Below are positions 40,843 through 45,795 of a stretch of DNA of 45,795 bases, one piece after another (positions within the stretch are counted from its first letter, which is position 1; the number at the start of each line of letters is the position of its first letter). The notes under the pieces were generated by a model. The model saw nothing but the letters and a program-made list of their open reading frames with translations, was not told the DNA's origin and ran no database searches. Origin of the DNA: an uncultured beta proteobacterium. GTDB lineage: Bacteria; Pseudomonadota; Gammaproteobacteria; Burkholderiales; Burkholderiaceae_C. The position numbers and the translations under genes are program-made. The DNA lies in NCBI GenBank assembly GCA_903897925.1, contig CAIUDG010000156.1, forward strand, positions 1 to 45,795, given 5' to 3'.

Positions 40843-41523
40843 ATGGCCCGTTCGGAAAAATACCGCCACCCTGTCACCGTCGCCGATGAACAGCTCGCCG
40901 CGCGCTGCCGGCGCGGGCATATTTCGGTCATCGATGACGATAGCGAAATTCTGTCCGCGCTGTGCGCCCTGCTAACGCTGGAAGGCTACGCCTGCGCCAG
41001 CTATGGCTCAGCCCGGGCCTATTTGCAGGAGCTGCAAACCAATGCGGTGGTTTTTCCCGGTCCGCGCTGTGTACTCAGTGATATCCGGATGCCGGATCTG
41101 GACGGACTGGAGTTGCAAAACCGCCTGGCCGATTGCGATGACACGCCGCTGCTGCTGATGAGCGGCGCCAGCAGCGTTGAAGATGCCGTCATCGCCTTTC
41201 GCTGCGGGGCGCTCGACTTTCTCATCAAACCGATCGACGCCGATCTGCTGCTGGGCGCGGTCGACAAGGCGCTGGCACGCAGCGGTGCACTGCAGCAGCA
41301 ACACAGCCGCCAGTCCGACCTCGGTGCGCGCATTGCGCAGCTGACCGGACGCGAACGCGATATCGCGCGCCGGGTTGCGGCTGGCCTGACCAATCCGGCC
41401 ATTGCCGAAGAATTTGGCATCGCCCTGCGCACCGTCAAACTGCACCGCCAGCGTGCCATGGAAAAACTCGGCGCGCAGAGCACCGCCGACCTGGTACGCA
41501 TTGCCGACGAAGGACAGCTGTAA
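40843..41523 (+). CDS. FixJ/NarL-type response regulator with LuxR DNA-binding domain
   Basis: A 226-residue regulator. The receiver (about 25-145) has HISVIDDDSEI, phospho-acceptor VLSDIRMPDLDGLELQ, the switch residue in LLMSGASS and FLIKPIDADLL. The LuxR-type helix-turn-helix is at about 165-220 (LTGRERDIARRVAAGLTNPAIAEEFGIALRTVKLHRQRAMEKLGAQSTADLVRIA). The SDIRMPDLDGLELQ sequence and KPIDADLLLGAVDKAL linker are characteristic of FixJ-like proteins, which pair with PAS/GAF kinases. The kinase at 37677 is the natural candidate partner. Its ATG is in a 9-base gap after the previous stop with no strong Shine-Dalgarno site, suggesting coupling. Confidence 0.93.
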   Translation: MARSEKYRHPVTVADEQLAARCRRGHISVIDDDSEILSALCALLTLEGYACASYGSARAYLQELQTNAVVFPGPRCVLSDIRMPDLDGLELQNRLADCDDTPLLLMSGASSVEDAVIAFRCGALDFLIKPIDADLLLGAVDKALARSGALQQQHSRQSDLGARIAQLTGRERDIARRVAAGLTNPAIAEEFGIALRTVKLHRQRAMEKLGAQSTADLVRIADEGQL

Positions 41524-41588
41524 ACTGCGGTCATTTTGGCGATTAAACGTTGGCAGCCCATCGGTGCCGACAGCGGAGGGACAGCACC

Positions 41589-42038
41589 ATGTGGATTCGA
41601 AAGCAGCTCAGTTGGATTGCCGTGCTCGGGCTTGTTGCCACGGCAGCGCTGGCCGAGGAACCGGCCATCGGCTATGTAAAGACCAGTGTCGGCGAAGCCA
41701 GCGTCATCGCCGACGGCCACACCGTAGCCGCAGCACCCGGAACCCCGGTATTTCAAAACAATGTGCTGAAAACCGGCAAAAGCGGCAGCCTCGGCCTGAC
41801 CCTGAAGGACAACACCATTTTGTCGCTCGGCCCGGACACCGAGCTGGTGCTGGACGACTACCTGTACGCGCCGGCAAAAGATGCGCTCAAACTCGGCGCC
41901 CACATGAGCAAAGGCACGCTCAACTACGTCTCTGGTGTTATCGCCAAGCTCAAGCCGGAGGCCGTGGTGATTCGCACCCCGAGCGGAAATATCGGCGTGC
42001 GCGGCACGCATTTTGTCCTGTCTGTTGTAGAGGATTGA
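41589..42038 (+). CDS. Exported FecR-domain protein
   Basis: A 149-residue periplasmic protein. The signal peptide is KQLSWIAVLGLVATAALA. The mature part is a FecR-type beta domain: IGYVKTSVGEASVIADGHTVAAAPGTPVFQNNVLKTGKSGSLGLTLKDNTILSLGPDTELVLDDYLY, then SGVIAKLKPEAVVIRTPSGNIGVRGTHF. It is not a classical iron-regulatory FecR because it has no anti-sigma N-terminal region; such stand-alone domains commonly accompany CHASE2 cyclases and OmpA-like proteins. GGAGGG precedes ATG 41589. The stop lies three bases before the OmpA-like gene. Confidence 0.9.
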   Translation: MWIRKQLSWIAVLGLVATAALAEEPAIGYVKTSVGEASVIADGHTVAAAPGTPVFQNNVLKTGKSGSLGLTLKDNTILSLGPDTELVLDDYLYAPAKDALKLGAHMSKGTLNYVSGVIAKLKPEAVVIRTPSGNIGVRGTHFVLSVVED

Positions 42039-42041
42039 GCC

Positions 42042-42659
42042 ATGTCGCGTAGTTCCATCTGGAGTCTCCAAACCCTGATCCGCCTGGCGCTGGCGCTGGT
42101 CTTGCTGCTCAGCCTGGGCGCCTGCGCCAGCAAGAGTTATGTGGTGCTGCTACCGGATGCAGCGGGCAACGTCGGCAAAGTGATGGTCAGCACGCCGGCC
42201 GGCAGCACGCTGCTGCAGAACGCCAACGAAGGCGCGCTGGTGGGTGGCACGCCCGGCAAGACCTTTCCGGTCGACCCGCAACGCCTGAACCAGGACTTTG
42301 GCGCCGCCATGGCCGCCAGCCCGAAAGCACCGCGCAGCTTCCTGCTCTACTTTGAAGCCGGTGGCACCGCCCTGACCAGCGCCTCGCGCGACGCCATTCC
42401 AGAAATTTTGCGTGAAATCCAACAACGCGAAGGTGCCGATATTTCCGTTATTGGCCACACCGACACCGCTGGCGACGCGCAGGCGAATTACCAACTCGGC
42501 CTGAAACGCGCAGAGATCGTGGCGGAGCTGATCGGCAATACCGGCATACCGCGTGAGCGGATGGCGATTGAATCGCACGGCAAAACGAACCCGATTGTGC
42601 CCACCCCCGACAACACCGACGAGCCGCGCAACCGCCGCGTCGAAGTTACGGTGCGCTGA
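42042..42659 (+). CDS. OmpA-family outer-membrane lipoprotein
   Basis: A 205-residue lipoprotein. The signal peptide ends in the lipobox LGAC, so Cys is at about residue 28 and the protein should be lipidated. The C-terminal OmpA domain (about 100-200) has FEAGGTALTSASRDAIPEILREI, ISVIGHTDTAGDAQANYQLGLKRAEIV and EPRNRRVEVTVR; the GHTD and NRRVE motifs bind meso-diaminopimelate in peptidoglycan. It follows the FecR-domain gene by three bases and converges with the cyclase gene, leaving five bases between stops. Confidence 0.93.
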   Translation: MSRSSIWSLQTLIRLALALVLLLSLGACASKSYVVLLPDAAGNVGKVMVSTPAGSTLLQNANEGALVGGTPGKTFPVDPQRLNQDFGAAMAASPKAPRSFLLYFEAGGTALTSASRDAIPEILREIQQREGADISVIGHTDTAGDAQANYQLGLKRAEIVAELIGNTGIPRERMAIESHGKTNPIVPTPDNTDEPRNRRVEVTVR

Positions 42660-42664
42660 AGCCG

Positions 42665-44830
42665 CTATTTGCGCTCCAGCACGATCAGGTCATCAGCCTG
42701 ACCGGCCTGCAGGCGCGCATGGTGCAGTGCCACCAGGGCGTCGCCAGGGCGTGCCGCCGCCAGCGCGGCAAAGGCGCTGCGCGCCAGCGCGGGCTGGCCG
42801 TCCAACAGGGCGTAGGCGGCCTGGTAAGGCGCATCGCCGTCCGCCATTTGCTGCGGGTCGAGCAGCTCGTAAACCATCAGCGGAACCGTTTTTCCCTTGA
42901 GCAAGACTTTGCCGATGGGCCGCGCCGGCCAGCCCGGACAAGCCGCCAGGGTCGCCGCCGAAGCGCACACCCAGGTGCCGAGCTGCTTGTTGGCACTCTC
43001 CAGGCGGGCGGCGGTGTTGATCGGATCGCCCAGGGCGCGGTAGTCAAAAATGGTGCTGCCGCCAAAATTTCCGACAATCACTTCGCCCGAATGGATACCA
43101 ATGCGGGTTTGCCCAAAAGGAATGCCACGCGCCGACACCGTCTGTGCATAGTCCTGCGAAAAGCGGCGCATCTCCCAGGCACAGGCCAGTGCCCGGCGCT
43201 GGTGGTCGGCCTGCGGCACCGGTGCCGAAAACATGATCACCACGGCGTCACCAACAATCCGGTTCAACGTACCGTCATGGGCAAAGGCAATAGCAATCAT
43301 GCCGTCCAGATAGGCATTGATCAACGCCACCGCCGCTCCCGCGTCCATGCCTTCGAGCAAGGGCGTGAAATCGGCCAGGTCGGTGAACACAAAGCTGCAG
43401 TCCTGGCGCCGCCCACCCAGTTCCAGCGCGTCCGGCTGTTTGATCAGGTAGGCCACCAGATTGGGCGATACGTAACGCGAAAACGCTTGCCGGATCCAGC
43501 GCTGGCGGCGTTCGCTGGCAACGTGCCGCACCACGCTGGTCAGGACATACACCAGGGTGATGGCCAGTGCCGGCCCGACTGCATCGATCAGCAGCCCGCG
43601 CGCCGCAAAGCAGTACCAGCTGCCCGCCCCCAGGCCACCCAGCACCAGGGCATACAGCGCGAACGACCAGAGCGCACTGAACTGCAATGCCGCCATGCCC
43701 AGGCCCCAGGCGCCCGCCACCATCAGCACGGCCTCCAGGGCATGGGCCCAGGACGGCCGCTGCAGCAAGCTGCCGTTCAGCGCCTGCTCCAGCAACTGGG
43801 CATGGATCTCGACCCCGGGAATGGCATGGCCCAGCGGCGTAAAGCGCAAATCCAGCAAGCCCTTGGCCGAGGTTCCGACCAGCAAAATCCGGCCCTCCAG
43901 CGCCTGCGCCGGCACGCTGCCGGCGAGTACCTGCCAAGCCGGGATATAGCGCTGGGGCGCCGGCTGGCTGTAATACATCCAGACTTCGCCGGCACTGCTG
44001 GTGCCCAGCGCGGTGTGGCCGATGCGCAGCTCGGTGACACCAACGCCGGCGCTCGGCCCGGTGCGGACCAGGTAATTGCGCCCGCCCTGGGCCACGCGCA
44101 AGGCTTCGGCAGCCAGCGACGGCACCAGGGTGTTGGCCACATTCAGCAGCAAGGGAACGTGCCGCACCACGCCGTCGGTGTCCGGCAGAAAACTGATAAA
44201 GCCAACGCCCGCTGCGGCACTTTCCAGTTCTGGCAGCAAGGGCAGCGCGGCCGGGAAGGCATGCAAATAGGGCAGCGCGGGCGCGCCAACACTGACAAAA
44301 CGGGCCTTGACCGGCGGCGCCGTGCCCTCAGCGGGCCCGCTGGCCACCGATTGGCCCAGCACCACCGGCGCGCCAGCCAGGGCGCGCGCCAGCACCGCAT
44401 CGTGATCGGGCAGCGCCGCCATCCAGTGGCGCGCCTGGGCCGGCACCGACCAGAGTTCGAGCATCGACTTCGGGGAAGTCCGATCCGCCTCGGAAAACAC
44501 CACATCAAAGGCCAGCGCGGCCGGCGCCGCCTGCTGCAGCCGTGTCACCAGTTCGGCGATACGGGTGCGTGGCCAGGGCCACTGCCCGAGCCGGCGCAGG
44601 CTTTCGTCATCGATGTCAATAATGCGCACCGGCGCATCCTGGTAACTGCGCGCCTGCCAGCGCTGGTATTGGTCAAAGCTGATATTGCGCAGTGACTGCA
44701 AGGTGGCCGGGTCGCGCACATACAGCGCGCCCAGCAGCCCCGCCAGCAGCAGCAGGGCCAGGCCGGCGCGCAGCAGCTTCAGGCCCTGGCGCAGGCGCGC
44801 GTGCCCGGCCAATACGGCGTTAGCGTTCAA
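42665..44830 (-). CDS. CHASE2-domain class III adenylate/guanylate cyclase
   Basis: A 721-residue membrane cyclase. One N-terminal membrane helix (about 18-40) is followed by an extracytoplasmic CHASE2 domain (about 55-335, with VRIIDIDDESLRRLGQWPWPRTRIAELV). Three closely spaced helices follow (about 360-430). The cyclase catalytic domain runs about 470-640. Metal-binding aspartates appear in FVFTDLADFTPL and RIVGDAVVIMFSAP; ALGDPINTAARLES supplies the transition-state Asn and Arg. The Lys that normally selects adenine is replaced by Arg (LNRIVGD, codon at 43259-43261), so the nucleotide preference is uncertain. A short C-terminal helical tail is present. It is convergent with the FecR/OmpA pair that usually accompanies such cyclases. 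Confidence 0.93.
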   Translation of the reverse strand: MNANAVLAGHARLRQGLKLLRAGLALLLLAGLLGALYVRDPATLQSLRNISFDQYQRWQARSYQDAPVRIIDIDDESLRRLGQWPWPRTRIAELVTRLQQAAPAALAFDVVFSEADRTSPKSMLELWSVPAQARHWMAALPDHDAVLARALAGAPVVLGQSVASGPAEGTAPPVKARFVSVGAPALPYLHAFPAALPLLPELESAAAGVGFISFLPDTDGVVRHVPLLLNVANTLVPSLAAEALRVAQGGRNYLVRTGPSAGVGVTELRIGHTALGTSSAGEVWMYYSQPAPQRYIPAWQVLAGSVPAQALEGRILLVGTSAKGLLDLRFTPLGHAIPGVEIHAQLLEQALNGSLLQRPSWAHALEAVLMVAGAWGLGMAALQFSALWSFALYALVLGGLGAGSWYCFAARGLLIDAVGPALAITLVYVLTSVVRHVASERRQRWIRQAFSRYVSPNLVAYLIKQPDALELGGRRQDCSFVFTDLADFTPLLEGMDAGAAVALINAYLDGMIAIAFAHDGTLNRIVGDAVVIMFSAPVPQADHQRRALACAWEMRRFSQDYAQTVSARGIPFGQTRIGIHSGEVIVGNFGGSTIFDYRALGDPINTAARLESANKQLGTWVCASAATLAACPGWPARPIGKVLLKGKTVPLMVYELLDPQQMADGDAPYQAAYALLDGQPALARSAFAALAAARPGDALVALHHARLQAGQADDLIVLERK

Positions 44831-44873
44831 ACCTCACCTGTTGCGTTGCGTGGCACAAAAACATGCATTAATA

Positions 44874-44889
44874 CCGGTCACTGGACCGG
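44874..44889 (-). terminator. Hairpin downstream of cobA (possible terminator)
   Basis: CCGGTC (44874-44879) and GACCGG (44884-44889) form a 6-bp stem around ACTG. On the minus strand it is followed by TATTAATGCATG and then a run of five Ts. The T-run is too distant for a strong intrinsic terminator. The rest of 44831-44917 shows no gene. Confidence 0.3.
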
Positions 44890-44917
44890 CATCATGACAC
44901 ACCTGCGCCACACCCCG

Positions 44918-45721
44918 TCAGCTGGCAAAGCGAAATGCGGCAACCGGCGACACCTGCTCGCGCAGGGCATTGATGCCTTGCAGCACCTCACCCACCACCA
45001 TCACGGCGGGACTGCCAATCTGCTGCTCGCGCACGCTGTCATGCAGCTGCGCCAGGGTGCACAGCACGTGGCGCTGCTGCGGCAGCGAAGCGTTCTGAAT
45101 CAGCGCCACCGGGGTCTGCGCCGGCAAGCCGGTGAGCAAGCCGGCCTGAATATCGGCACAGCTGGAGACGCCCATATAGACCACCAGGGTCAGGCGGCAA
45201 CGCGCTGCCGTGGCGGCCAGGCAGGGCCAGTCAATCCCGGCACTGCCGGGACGCGCGTGCCCGGTGACAAACAGCACACCATGCGCCTGATCACGGTGCG
45301 TAAGGGGCACGTTCAGCGAAGCCACGGCGGCCAGGCCTGCGGTGATGCCGTTGACCACGCTGACCGGCACGCCGGCCTCTTGCAGGTGCGCCACTTCCTC
45401 GCCGCCACGGCCGAACATAAAGGGGTCGCCGCCTTTCAGGCGCACCACGTTTTCGCCTTCACGCGCCGCCGTGAGCATCAGTTTTTCAATGAAGGACTGG
45501 GGCGTGGACTTGCAGCCGCCGCGCTTGCCCACGTGGATCACCCGGGCCGTTGGCGCCGCCATGGCAACAATCGCCGGATTCACCAGGTCGTCCACCAGCA
45601 ACACGCTGGCCGCCTGAATCGCCTTCAGCGCCTTGATGGTCAACAGTTCCGGATCGCCCGGGCCGGCGCCCACCAGAGTAACGCGGCCCAGCACCGGGGA
45701 TGGATTGAATGGGGTGTACAT
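44918..45721 (-). CDS. cobA: Uroporphyrinogen-III C-methyltransferase
   Basis: A 267-residue enzyme that adds two methyl groups to uroporphyrinogen III to give precorrin-2, the branch point to siroheme and cobalamin. Family motifs are VTLVGAGPGDPELLTIKALKAI, VVRLKGGDPFMFGRGGEEVAHL (the SAM site) and VNGITAGLAAVASLNVPLTHR. It lacks the CysG-type dehydrogenase part, so it is a stand-alone SUMT. Its start is three bases after the upstream stop, so it is operonic with an upstream gene cut by the window edge; nitrite or sulfite reductase genes often stand there, but that is only a possibility. Confidence 0.95.
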   Translation of the reverse strand: MYTPFNPSPVLGRVTLVGAGPGDPELLTIKALKAIQAASVLLVDDLVNPAIVAMAAPTARVIHVGKRGGCKSTPQSFIEKLMLTAAREGENVVRLKGGDPFMFGRGGEEVAHLQEAGVPVSVVNGITAGLAAVASLNVPLTHRDQAHGVLFVTGHARPGSAGIDWPCLAATAARCRLTLVVYMGVSSCADIQAGLLTGLPAQTPVALIQNASLPQQRHVLCTLAQLHDSVREQQIGSPAVMVVGEVLQGINALREQVSPVAAFRFAS

Positions 45722-45724
45722 AAG

Positions 45725-45795
45725 TTAAGCCCTTGCAATGGCGGAAGTTATCGGGAGTTCGGTGCTGCGAATCAGACGCTGCAGTTGCGGCACAC
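45725..45795 (-). CDS. C-terminal fragment of a gene entering from the right edge
   Basis: The minus-strand frame ending TAA at 45725-45727 stays open to the window edge and reads VPQLQRLIRSTELPITSAIARA. The stop is three bases before the cobA start, consistent with an operon. The fragment is too short to identify. Confidence 0.4.
   Translation of the reverse strand, partial: VPQLQRLIRSTELPITSAIARA

Noticed and set aside
42719..44695. Long plus-strand open frame (658 codons) opposite the CHASE2 cyclase
   Set aside because: Arg/Gln/His-rich antisense shadow of a well-supported cyclase gene.

Overview
The window is GC-rich, densely packed Gram-negative chromosomal DNA with classical Shine-Dalgarno sites and many ATGA overlaps. 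A Burkholderiales-type porin, two LIV (branched-chain amino acid type) ABC transporters, FixJ-like regulators, a CHASE2 cyclase and OxyR point to a betaproteobacterium in Burkholderiales. Oxalobacteraceae is my best guess, made from gene style alone. I see no rRNA, tRNA, CRISPR array, insertion sequence or phage gene.

Layout. (1) 1-8327: a 56-bp tandem repeat, then a minus-strand operon. In transcription order it encodes a large exported protein, a spermidine-synthase-like methyltransferase, an ABC ATPase, an FtsX-like permease, a LolA-like periplasmic protein, an outer-membrane barrel and a small membrane protein with an HExxH motif. It looks like an envelope export or lipid-trafficking system of unknown substrate. 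(2) 8470-13476: a Cache/HAMP/PAS/GAF/PAS/GGDEF diguanylate cyclase, then a di-haem cytochrome c peroxidase divergent from oxyR. The shared control region holds an OxyR-type operator and an FNR-type box. (3) 13526-20801: a minus-strand LIV transporter operon followed by a secreted Cache protein and a chemoreceptor. (4) 21038-35636: a MaoC-like hydratase, AraC regulator, FadD-type acyl-CoA ligase, sigma-54 activator with a matching -24/-12 promoter, a second LIV transporter, an alpha/beta hydrolase, a porin and a type-B carboxylesterase. Together they suggest uptake and breakdown of an ester or acyl compound. (5) 35643-44830: a signalling island with a CheY/HDOD operon, a hybrid histidine kinase, two response regulators, FecR-like and OmpA-like proteins and a CHASE2 adenylate cyclase. 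(6) 44918-45795: uroporphyrinogen-III C-methyltransferase (cobA) and the tail of an upstream gene.

The strongest non-coding discovery is a cyclic-di-GMP-I (GEMM) riboswitch on the minus strand at about 37398-37478, behind a good sigma-70 promoter. It is followed by a 25-codon leader ORF whose stop overlaps the start of the CheY-like gene. A second, unidentified structured leader (three-way junction plus hairpin, 40248-40333) precedes the response-regulator pair at 40369. With the GGDEF enzyme and the class III cyclase, two cyclic-nucleotide circuits are encoded here. All function calls come from reading motifs; no database search was possible.
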